DNA of 5,579 nt, from positions 1 to 5,579 of the forward strand of contig JAKBQK010000159.1 in NCBI GenBank assembly GCA_021835265.1. The letters run 5' to 3'. A program made the translations under genes and the position numbers. Within the stretch, counting starts at the first letter, position 1, and each line of letters opens with the position of its first letter. The stretch comes from Thermoplasmata archaeon. GTDB lineage: Archaea; Thermoplasmatota; Thermoplasmata; Thermoplasmatales; Thermoplasmataceae. This document shows, in pieces, positions 1 to 5,579 of this stretch. Below the pieces are notes generated by a model. That model searched no databases, was not told the DNA's origin, and saw only the letters and a list, made by a program, of their open reading frames with translations.

Positions 1-1032
1 GCCCCTTACACCGATTATGTAAGGGGGAGGATTGACAAGCATAACCTCTCTGCTGTCAGGATATATGAAGAGATCAGGGAAAAAGGTTATCCCGGGTCAT
101 ACACAACTGTCAAGAGGCTGTGCAGGGTTATTCGCAAAAATCGAAGAATACAGGCAGTATACAGATATGAGACAGATCCTGGAAAACAGTCACAGGTTGA
201 CTTCGGTGAGTTCGGGTACATAGATATTGATGGAAAGCACAGAAAACTCTACGCCTTTTCCATGATACTGGGATATTCCAGGATGAGATATGTGGAATTC
301 ACAACTGACATATCAACGGAGAATGTCATAAGGATGCACCTGAATGCATTCTCATTCTATGGAGGGTTCACCGATACAATACTGTATGACAACATGAAAC
401 AGATCGTCATAGACCGGAAGATAAAGGCATCTGAATCCAGGTTCAACCAGAAGTTCATGGATTTTGCAGAATATTATGGCATTGTGATCCGCTTATGCTA
501 TCCGTACCGACCGGAGACAAAGGGGAAGATCGAGAATACCATAAAGTACCTGAGGTACAATTTCTTCAATGGTAGAACATTCGCAGATCTCAATAACATA
601 AACATACAGTGCACTGAATGGCTGAACAGGGTAAATTCACAGATACATGGAACAACCCATGAGATACCTGTGGAAAGACTGAAGAAAGAATCACTCAACC
701 CGCTTTCATCTGTACCGGCATACATGACAAGGAAGGAGGAATCCAGAAAGATATCAAGGGACTGCTATGTTTCCTATAAGGGGAACAGGTATTCTGTTCC
801 ATGGAAATATGCAGGGAGGGAGTGCAGAATAATTGAGGAATCATCCATTATAAAGATAGAGATCGATTCCGGCATTGTTGCCGATCATGCCATTCTAACA
901 GGAACAGGCAGGACATCAAGGAAGAAGGAACACTTCGAAGGCCTTCTGAAAGCAATAAGAGAGGAGAATTCCGCCGTCTATTCCCAGGTCGTTGAGACAA
1001 GGGACCTGAAGAGATACGAGGAGGTGGCATGA
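1..1032 (+). CDS. istA: IS21-family transposase IstA, 5' end cut by window edge
   Basis: This is the DDE transposase that cuts and joins the ends of an IS21-type element. The frame is open from base 1, so the true start lies outside the window; the first internal ATG (262) would remove part of the catalytic core. 343 residues are visible, with perhaps 50 or more missing by comparison with the family. Visible residues 13-40 (NLSAVRIYEE through TVKRL) look like the second helix-turn-helix. The catalytic triad reads D67 (QVDFGE), D130 (LYDNMK) and E178 (KGKIEN), each in its family-typical context. HGTT at 216-219 and the RYSVP strand near 263-267 match the C-terminal part of IstA. The stop overlaps the start of istB, so the two are cotranscribed and probably translationally coupled. 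I see no internal stop or frameshift, so the visible part looks functional. Confidence 0.95.
   Translation, partial: APYTDYVRGRIDKHNLSAVRIYEEIREKGYPGSYTTVKRLCRVIRKNRRIQAVYRYETDPGKQSQVDFGEFGYIDIDGKHRKLYAFSMILGYSRMRYVEFTTDISTENVIRMHLNAFSFYGGFTDTILYDNMKQIVIDRKIKASESRFNQKFMDFAEYYGIVIRLCYPYRPETKGKIENTIKYLRYNFFNGRTFADLNNINIQCTEWLNRVNSQIHGTTHEIPVERLKKESLNPLSSVPAYMTRKEESRKISRDCYVSYKGNRYSVPWKYAGRECRIIEESSIIKIEIDSGIVADHAILTGTGRTSRKKEHFEGLLKAIREENSAVYSQVVETRDLKRYEEVA
1018..1027 (+). promoter_or_regulatory. Strong Shine-Dalgarno site for istB
   Basis: GAGGAGGTGG lies inside the last codons of istA, just before the two adjacent ATG codons at 1029 and 1032. Its core GGAGGTG (1020-1026) is a near-ideal match to the 16S rRNA anti-SD. 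Spacing is two bases to the first ATG and five to the second, which favours the second. It is the clearest ribosome-binding site in the window and fits an internal operon gene. Confidence 0.75.
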
Positions 1033-1790
1033 TGGATTCATACGAAAGAGTGCACGAATATCTTTCAAAACTTGGCATGTCAACAATGGAAAGCATCATC
1101 GATTCATACCTTGAAACATCCCATGACAGACCCGTAATGGACATTCTGGTTCATCTTCTCTCTGAAGAGCTGAAGCATAAGCTTTCCAAAAAGACAGAGA
1201 ACATGCTCAACTGGTCAGGTTTTCCATTCCGTAAAACCATGGATAATTTCGATTTCTCATTTCAGCCCTCCATTGATCGATCTGTCATGGACGATCTCAT
1301 GACTATGCGGTATATACATAACACTGAGAATGTTGTGTTCCTGGGTCCACCAGGTGTTGGGAAGACGCATCTCTCAATAGCTTTGGGAATGCGTGCAATC
1401 ATGTCCGATATCCCGGTGTATTACACATCTGCAATGAAACTGGTGCAGACACTGAAGCGCGACTATGATATGAGAAGGCTTGAATACAGGATAAAGACAT
1501 ATTCCAGGTTCAGGCTCATGATAGTGGACGAGATCGGTTACCTTCCGCTTACAAGGGAGGAATCAAACCTGTTCTTCCAGTTTGTTTCATCCAGGTATGA
1601 GAAGAGATCCACGATCTACACAAGCAACAAATCCTTTTCAGAATGGGGCGAAACACTTGGAGATTCAGTGATGGCTTCTGCAGTCCTTGACAGGATACTG
1701 CATCACTGCACTGTCATAAACATCAAGGGTGAATCGTACAGGCTCAAGGATAGGAAGAAGAACTCGCTGCCAACAGTGAGGAAGGAGTGA
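1029..1790 (+). CDS. istB: IS21-family helper ATPase IstB
   Basis: This is the AAA+ ATPase, related to DnaC, that assembles on target DNA and stimulates IstA. At 253 residues it has the normal family length. Walker A is GPPGVGKT at 106-113, Walker B is LMIVDEIG at 163-170, a TSNK sensor-like segment lies at 198-201, and LDRILHH at 220-226 carries the conserved arginine R222. The first ATG (1029) overlaps the istA stop as ATGA. The second ATG (1032) sits five bases behind a strong ribosome-binding site, against two for the first, so translation may really begin at 1032 and give 252 residues. Both starts imply coupling to istA. The frame is intact and ends TGA at 1788-1790. Residues 1-70 are the helical N-terminal region expected to contact IstA. 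Confidence 0.95.
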   Translation: MMDSYERVHEYLSKLGMSTMESIIDSYLETSHDRPVMDILVHLLSEELKHKLSKKTENMLNWSGFPFRKTMDNFDFSFQPSIDRSVMDDLMTMRYIHNTENVVFLGPPGVGKTHLSIALGMRAIMSDIPVYYTSAMKLVQTLKRDYDMRRLEYRIKTYSRFRLMIVDEIGYLPLTREESNLFFQFVSSRYEKRSTIYTSNKSFSEWGETLGDSVMASAVLDRILHHCTVINIKGESYRLKDRKKNSLPTVRKE

Positions 1791-1815
1791 TAAAATGAAG
1801 ACAAGTATAAATACA

Positions 1816-1867
1816 GGTGGGGAATTTTACTTGGCCGATTTTGGATATTTTTCAATGAGCGTTTACA
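1816..1867 (+). mobile_element. Probable right end of the IS21-family element
   Basis: Downstream of istB are two imperfect direct repeats of about 20 bases: GGGGAATTTTACTTGGCCG (1819-1837) and TTGGATATTTTTCAATGAGC (1841-1860). They are followed by GTTTACA ending at 1867. Tandem terminal repeats of this GGGGAATTTT-like kind, closing on ...ACA (the complement of the 5' TGT end), are typical of IS21 right ends. The boundary at 1867 is inferred: the left end is outside the window, so neither the inverted repeat nor the target duplication can be checked. Confidence 0.6.
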
Positions 1868-2126
1868 CTTCTAAGCAAATTTCAATAAAAACGGGAGTAG
1901 GTATGGACACCTTCTTATACGCATCCGTCTATAAATAACCTTGTTGAGCTTTCAGTGCATAGTTTAAATGCTTCTGTAATGGGGTGCCATATCAGTCTTT
2001 TGTAAGTTTATTCAACTTAAATGGTTACTACAAAATTATTACTGCAAATAACCCTTGCTATGGAATTTATCATGGAAGAGAAAGCATGAAGCCCTTCTAA
2101 ATTGTTAGCTAATCTATACAACCTAG
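1868..2126. other. Intergenic stretch with only very short reading frames
   Basis: Between the inferred IS end and the stop of the HEPN gene I see no gene of convincing length. Two tiny plus-strand frames start with ATG: one of 11 codons at 1903-1938 and one of 22 codons at 2021-2089 (begins MVTTKLLLQI, ends at TGA). A TATA-like AGTTTAAATG lies at 1961-1970. These may be scraps of older genes or mobile elements, but the evidence is too weak to call them. I found no clear T-run terminator for the minus-strand gene that ends at 2127. Confidence 0.4.
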
Positions 2127-3311
2127 TTATGGCTTAAACCTATATTTTTGATCAACCAACTGTAGAAACAGTTCTGCCTTTCTCGTTGTCTTTACAACAT
2201 CATTGGAATTTGGGTTATTGATGCCAGGGTGACTTACTTGATTTCTCATTTTATTCAGATATAAGAGATCATTCAGAATATCTTCACCAAAATCATCCTT
2301 AAGGTACTCCTTAAACTTTGTAAATAATGAATTAAACTCTCTGTCTCGACCCTCTGGCTCTGCACCTTGATATTTCCAGCCCAGAGAATAAAGCAGGCCT
2401 TCAACACCTAAGGTTGCTTTTCGTATGATTTCTGCAGAGTTTTCAGAGGTCAAATTGTAAGCCATATGAACTGATTTCAGTATCTCTTCCCTAGATTTGG
2501 ATAAAAGTGAATGTTGTTTAGAAACGGATATGAAAGGGTATTTCTCTTCAATATTTTTTTTGGCTTTCTTCAAAAGGCCTTTGAAATATTCCACATAGTC
2601 GTCTTTGTCCTCTGCAAGGTATTGTTCGATAAATTGCTCCGCAGATAAGAGCTCCCAATTTGGGAAATATTCTTTTATCTTCTTCATATTTTGTTTAATC
2701 TCATCTTTAAATAGATGAAACAGAAACGGGTCGGGTATTACATATTCTTTGAAGGATTTGATATAGGCATCTTCAGGAATGTTTAATTTTTCTTCCATTT
2801 CGGCATCGATATAAACACCATTTTTCTTCTCCCATTCTTCTTCCTCTTGTTCTGCTTTTATTAGATCGTTAAAGGCTTCTTCAATACTAAATCCCACTTC
2901 ACCTCCTTCAAGTAAATATGGTCTCTGTTTAACTATGTTAATTGATATAAGTTGAGATTCACTCTTGCTAGAAAACAACAAGTGATCAGATGGTTCAGAT
3001 GTGCCAGTTATTGCTAAACATTCGTAATAAGACACAACCTCTTCATGCGATTTTACAAATTGAAATGGAAAATCCTCGAACCCCTTGTTGAGTAAAGCAA
3101 TGCCAATAAATGATGCTAACAGATTACCATAATATCTCATAAGAGTTTCGAAAAGGCTGGTAACACTGAATATAGTAGCAGAATATTGTGTAGGAAGGTT
3201 ATATGGTCTAATGGTGAGGTATTGTAACATATCACCATAGGTTGCAAAATCCCTATTAACCGTTTCCAAAAGGCGTTCATAACTCACAGGTTTTTTTTCA
3301 TAGGTATTCAT
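2127..3311 (-). CDS. HEPN-domain protein, candidate RNase effector (Abi-like)
   Basis: This is a 394-residue protein that I do not recognise over its full length. The C-terminal region, about 287-390, is helical and contains RNQVSH at 356-361. That is the HEPN motif (R-x4-6-H with a polar N just after the arginine), the metal-independent RNase site of many toxins and abortive-infection proteins; E304 in VEGLL may be the HEPN acidic residue. Residues 1-110 are mostly helical with a hydrophobic stretch near 48-75, and an acidic, charged linker follows at 152-175. No signal peptide is seen, so it is probably cytoplasmic. The ATG at 3311 has no SD, but a TATA-like box sits 23-34 bases upstream, which fits a leaderless mRNA. 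No nucleotidyltransferase partner (MNT antitoxin) is visible. A role in RNA cleavage or phage defence is inference from the motif only. Confidence 0.85.
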   Translation of the reverse strand: MNTYEKKPVSYERLLETVNRDFATYGDMLQYLTIRPYNLPTQYSATIFSVTSLFETLMRYYGNLLASFIGIALLNKGFEDFPFQFVKSHEEVVSYYECLAITGTSEPSDHLLFSSKSESQLISINIVKQRPYLLEGGEVGFSIEEAFNDLIKAEQEEEEWEKKNGVYIDAEMEEKLNIPEDAYIKSFKEYVIPDPFLFHLFKDEIKQNMKKIKEYFPNWELLSAEQFIEQYLAEDKDDYVEYFKGLLKKAKKNIEEKYPFISVSKQHSLLSKSREEILKSVHMAYNLTSENSAEIIRKATLGVEGLLYSLGWKYQGAEPEGRDREFNSLFTKFKEYLKDDFGEDILNDLLYLNKMRNQVSHPGINNPNSNDVVKTTRKAELFLQLVDQKYRFKP

Positions 3312-3333
3312 TTCAAAATTTAGATTGCTTTTG

Positions 3334-3345
3334 TATTAATTAATA
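3334..3345 (-). promoter_or_regulatory. Candidate leaderless promoter of the HEPN gene
   Basis: The AT-only palindromic run TATTAATTAATA is centred about 28 bases before the ATG at 3311. This is where an archaeal TATA box should lie if transcription begins at or next to the start codon. No Shine-Dalgarno is present between box and ATG. Base composition alone could produce such a run, so support comes from position. Confidence 0.5.
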
Positions 3346-3377
3346 ATATGCTTCATAGGAATTTGGAAAACTTTTCT

Positions 3378-3578
3378 TCATTGCTCCTTCGATGTTACCT
3401 CAACTACTTTGTTCTCGAATTTGTGCTTGATTAAGGATCGTTCAGAATTTTCCATGAACTTACGTGTATAAGAAAAATCAATGAATAAATCCAAAATGCA
3501 CTCATTGTAGTTTGAGAATGCTTTCTTGATGACAATGCAGTTTGTATGGTGGCCTATGAAATCTTACGGGTTTGCCAT
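3378..3578 (-). pseudogene. Small gene of unknown function with a stop at codon 5
   Basis: Reading the minus strand from the ATG at 3578 gives M-A-N-P, then TAA (3566-3564), then 61 further open codons (DFIGHHTNCIV... to ...VVEVTSKEQ) ending at TGA 3380-3378. The open part has a balanced, protein-like composition and no other early ATG, GTG or TTG start. A TATA-like TTATAA lies 21-26 bases before the ATG, as expected for a leaderless gene. The simplest reading is a 65-residue protein killed by one nonsense change. It may also be a longer decayed gene or a chance open frame. I recognise no family. It lies between the nuclease-fold gene and the HEPN gene in the same orientation. Confidence 0.35.
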
Positions 3579-3592
3579 ATTATGCGAAGAAT

Positions 3593-3611
3593 ATTACATT
3601 ATAAGTGTAAT
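3593..3611. repeat. Near-perfect palindrome with a central TATA-like core
   Basis: ATTACATTATAAGTGTAAT has six-base arms ATTACA and TGTAAT around TTATAA plus one unpaired G; one added base would make it a perfect 20-base palindrome. It begins at the last base of the nuclease-fold gene (stop TGA 3613-3611) and its core doubles as the candidate TATA box of the broken small gene. It could be an operator, a weak hairpin at the gene end, or coincidence in AT-rich DNA. Confidence 0.4.
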
Positions 3612-4267
3612 CACAATCTCACATCGTTCAAAACGTATTGAAATTTGCTATTACCGTATTGGTTTACATCCCGGAATGGTATGAGATCGCTGTACTTTAT
3701 CCACCTTAATGTGTAGCAACCAGAAAGTGAGATAGGTTCTTCCCTTCTTTTCTTTGTACCCTCTCCTGTTCTCGGTTTCCAGGATAAATTTCCTTGGATC
3801 TTTCTCCCTTCATAAATCCTGAAATCATCATAATTACTTCCTTTCATAGTACCTTTCCACAGACTTGGTGTGTTTGTCAGCCATATTGCATATCCCTTTG
3901 CAATCTCATCCATCTTGACAAATTTCTCCAGTCTTTGAAGGTCTTTGACTGCATCATAACATCTTATATCATTGCCACTTTGTGTTTTTAAATGAAAGGA
4001 CTCACCACCATGTTCAGTTACAAGACGAGAGGTGATGTATTTCAATTCAATACCAATGTACTCTTTCTTTTCGTCTGATAAAATAAGATCGATATATTCT
4101 GCGGTTTCATCATCACTATAAATAGCTTTTTCAAGGCGGATAGTCAAATTTGGATAGATAGATTTTATAGTCCACGCAAGGGAAAATTGAAAATCACTCT
4201 CATTGTGAAACAATGGGCGATCCTTCGAAAGTTCTTGTAATATTTTGTTGAGCTCAATTTCTTTCAT
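3611..4267 (-). CDS. PD-(D/E)XK nuclease-fold protein of unknown function
   Basis: This 218-residue protein has the layout of the restriction-endonuclease-like fold: an N-terminal helix with E23 (FHNESDFQFSLAW, 20-32), then D60 in YIDLIL (58-63), then E74 and K76 in IELKY (73-77), giving E...D-x13-E-x-K. Next come a QS segment at 96-97, YDAVKDLQRLE at 104-114, a hydrophobic strand with LTN (GYAIWLTN, 125-132) and a Trp-rich C-terminus. It resembles a widespread family usually annotated as hypothetical, recognised by the FHxExDFQ...LAW opening and the later ELKY; this is from memory, not a search. The catalytic residues look intact, so DNA or RNA cleavage is plausible but the substrate is unknown. 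The ATG at 4267 is preceded by a TATA-like box near 4287-4295 and overlaps the stop of an upstream open frame as ATGA. Confidence 0.85.
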   Translation of the reverse strand: MKEIELNKILQELSKDRPLFHNESDFQFSLAWTIKSIYPNLTIRLEKAIYSDDETAEYIDLILSDEKKEYIGIELKYITSRLVTEHGGESFHLKTQSGNDIRCYDAVKDLQRLEKFVKMDEIAKGYAIWLTNTPSLWKGTMKGSNYDDFRIYEGRKIQGNLSWKPRTGEGTKKRREEPISLSGCYTLRWIKYSDLIPFRDVNQYGNSKFQYVLNDVRL

Positions 4268-4684
4268 GTTGTGAGATACGAGAACCTAATATTTGTAATC
4301 ACTGAATAATTTTTGTGCCTTTTAGCCCAATAAAGGTTGAACCATATTGATAGTTTCTCCACTGATAGGTGATTCCCCACATCTTTCCTGTTAGTCTTTA
4401 TTCTCCATGCTGTCTCGATTAGGCTCAATTCCCTTGTCGATCATTGCCTCAAACAAAGTCCAGCCATTACTGAACTCAAGACCTCCATAATCACACAAAT
4501 CCTTTCGAAATGGAAAGTTACAGTTGTTTCTTTACTGTCAGGAATCAGCATGATCCGGTCAAAATCAGAACATGTTCTGGAATTATTCAACAGAATAAAC
4601 AATCCATCCCTGAAAAAATCATTGATGGTAAACCTACACAACATGTATAAATTCTCTAGGAAAATCAATAAAATGGCACTTTAG
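4264..4684 (-). pseudogene. Frame-disrupted gene remnant, possibly IS630/Tc1-like transposase
   Basis: Three consecutive minus-strand segments read like protein but in alternating frames. Segment 1 runs from about 4668 (TTG) through FTINDFFRDGLFILL and SDFDRIMLIPDSKE towards 4520. Segment 2, in the next frame at 4531-4391, contains KDLCDYGGLEFSNGWTLFE and AMIDKGIE. Segment 3, at 4440-4264, is back in the frame of segment 1, just after its TGA (4443-4441), and reads ELSLIETAWRIKTNRK and SIWFNLYWAKRHKN. ELSLIETAW followed by K resembles the L-N-P-I-E-x-x-W-x-x-x-K catalytic-glutamate motif of IS630/Tc1 transposases; this is inference. Two compensating one-base indels would restore one protein. 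Segment 3 could instead be a small gene started at TTG 4428, because its stop overlaps the ATG at 4267. No family is certain for segments 1 and 2. Confidence 0.4.
4287..4298 (-). promoter_or_regulatory. Candidate TATA box of the nuclease-fold gene
   Basis: On the minus strand TTACAAATATTA lies about 20-31 bases before the ATG at 4267, the right position for a leaderless or very short-leader archaeal transcript. No Shine-Dalgarno is seen before the ATG. It is only a compositional and positional call. Confidence 0.35.
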
Positions 4685-4824
4685 CATGCATTATGATGAG
4701 AATTTAACTGGGGAACTCACGTTCATAGTGCTTTCTACAATAATCTGAATACAATACCATAATATGAATTAGAAGTACCTGTTATTCTCCATAATGGTCA
4801 AAGTATGTATATCTCAGGGGATAA
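4685..4824. other. Intergenic gap with no recognisable gene
   Basis: These 140 bases lie between the gene remnant and the stop of the membrane subunit. Only short fragments can be read in any frame, the longest being roughly 25 codons on the minus strand ending at 4691. No clear hairpin or T-run terminator for the membrane-subunit gene was seen. The AT-rich composition matches the accessory stretch to its left, so the junction between core and accessory DNA probably lies near here. Confidence 0.4.
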
Positions 4825-5579
4825 TCATATGAACAGTGCAATCACAATGGATAGGATCAGTGTTACCATTATATATATGACATATTGCCTGACATTTCCA
4901 TTCATGATCTTCAGGGCAATCATTCTTGAAATCCTTTCATATTTCCTGAATATGGAGAGAAATGTGAGATAAACCATGTCAAATCTGTGAGAAGAGTAAT
5001 CTTTATGCATAAATCCTTCAATTCTTGGAAAGAGCCTGACGAAGGTCATTCTTGCCGGGTTTGAATAATTGAATGAATTGTATGTCCTTCCTCTTTCCAC
5101 TCCTCCGGCCCATGGATCCACCTCCCTAACATGTACAGGTCTGAATAAGTAGATCCCTGAGAATATGATTGCCAGAGATATTATGGTAAATGTGGGAGTC
5201 AACACTCCAAAGGTATTTCCGTTATATGGTGAAAATATGGTAAAGCCATTGGGGAAGATCTCGCCGCCTGTAAGAAAATTGATCCCGGTTCCATAGCCGG
5301 AAATCCCGCTGAACAGCATGAACAGAAGCGGGGTCATCAGTGGTAAGGCAATGAGAAGATATCCTATGCCGTAGTTTTTCCTTGATTCGGGTGACAGCTT
5401 CATTTTCGGAGATGCCGTTCCGGTGAAGCCTACGAATTTTGTAAAGACCACCACCGAAATACCTGCTCCCAGTGCGGAAAGTGCCCCGGCAATAACCGCA
5501 ATTATTGCATAATACTGAACCATGGTAAGTGATGAAATGAACAGGCTCTCCAGGAGCATCCATTCCCCTATTCCACCAC
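4825..5579 (-). CDS. HyfB/NuoL-type proton-translocating subunit, C-terminal part
   Basis: This is the C-terminal part of an antiporter-like membrane subunit of the hydrogenase-4 component B / complex I NuoL family, which moves protons (or Na+) across the cytoplasmic membrane. The frame stays open to the window edge with residues GGIGEW before the internal ATG at 5559. That matches the family's conserved GG...W loop, so the true start lies beyond 5579. Counting from that methionine, membrane segments lie near 17-40, 64-86, 118-140 and 226-244. K41 in VVFTKFVGF fits the conserved helix lysine of the channel. DPWAGGVERG followed by YSNPARMTF near 148-171 is the typical HyfB C-terminal signature (W-x-G-G ... 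P-x-R-x-x-F). The last helix runs straight to the TGA stop. The rest of the complex is presumably upstream, outside the window. HyfB is preferred to NuoL, but assignment within the family is not certain. Confidence 0.8.
   Translation of the reverse strand, partial: GGIGEWMLLESLFISSLTMVQYYAIIAVIAGALSALGAGISVVVFTKFVGFTGTASPKMKLSPESRKNYGIGYLLIALPLMTPLLFMLFSGISGYGTGINFLTGGEIFPNGFTIFSPYNGNTFGVLTPTFTIISLAIIFSGIYLFRPVHVREVDPWAGGVERGRTYNSFNYSNPARMTFVRLFPRIEGFMHKDYSSHRFDMVYLTFLSIFRKYERISRMIALKIMNGNVRQYVIYIMVTLILSIVIALFI

Noticed and set aside
32..223. 63-codon plus-strand frame near the left edge
   Set aside because: It overlaps the N-terminal region of istA in another frame, and the istA reading matches the family.
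498..1144. Minus-strand frames of 75 and 98 codons over istA/istB
   Set aside because: They are antisense shadows of clearly identified istA and istB coding sequence, with no family features.
2021..2089. 22-codon frame starting MVTTKLLLQI as the start of a truncated transposase
   Set aside because: It is too short to assign, and no neighbouring frame continues it convincingly.
3794..3991. 65-codon plus-strand frame inside the nuclease-fold gene
   Set aside because: It is antisense to a protein with a full set of family motifs, and its composition is that of a shadow frame.
4441..4443. In-frame TGA inside the remnant as a recoded (selenocysteine) codon
   Set aside because: The protein-like reading switches to another frame before this stop, so the TGA is better explained by indels. 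Archaeal selenocysteine is known mainly from methanogens, and no insertion element was recognised.
4373..4684. Plus-strand frame open for about 104 codons antisense to the remnant
   Set aside because: It has no ATG, GTG or TTG until 4550, is rich in Ser, Thr and Leu as antisense frames often are, and the opposite strand reads more like protein. A short ATG-initiated form (4550-4684, 44 residues) remains possible but is unsupported.
5222..5563. 113-codon minus-strand frame over the membrane subunit
   Set aside because: It is the alternative frame of the HyfB/NuoL-type gene, whose own frame gives membrane helices and the family signature.

Overview
The window looks archaeal and most like the Thermoplasmata (the Thermoplasma, Ferroplasma and Cuniculiplasma group). 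This is inferred from moderately AT-rich DNA, heavy use of AGG/AGA and ATA codons, start codons with TATA-like boxes about 24-28 bases upstream and no obvious Shine-Dalgarno (leaderless style), and the protein types present. No sequence here proves the taxon.

Layout. (1) Positions 1-1867, plus strand: most of an IS21-family insertion sequence. It holds istA (DDE transposase, open from the left window edge, so its 5' end is missing), istB (AAA+ helper ATPase, overlapping istA) and a probable right end at about 1816-1867. (2) Positions 1868-4700: a visibly more AT-rich accessory stretch, all on the minus strand. From right to left along transcription it holds a frame-disrupted gene remnant (4684-4264) with a transposase-like motif; an intact 218-aa PD-(D/E)XK-fold protein (4267-3611); a small reading frame broken by one stop at its fifth codon (3578-3378); and an intact 394-aa protein with a C-terminal HEPN-type RNase motif (3311-2127). 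(3) Positions 4825-5579, minus strand: the C-terminal part of a HyfB/NuoL-type proton-pumping membrane subunit, running off the right edge. This looks like core respiratory DNA.

How the parts relate. istA and istB act together to move the element. The nuclease-fold and HEPN genes are co-oriented, each has its own candidate leaderless promoter, and they lie between a transposon, gene remnants and a core energy gene. That is the usual look of an accessory or defence-type insertion hotspot. Whether the two work as one system cannot be told from sequence. They are the best candidates here for something undescribed. I saw no tRNA, rRNA or CRISPR array.
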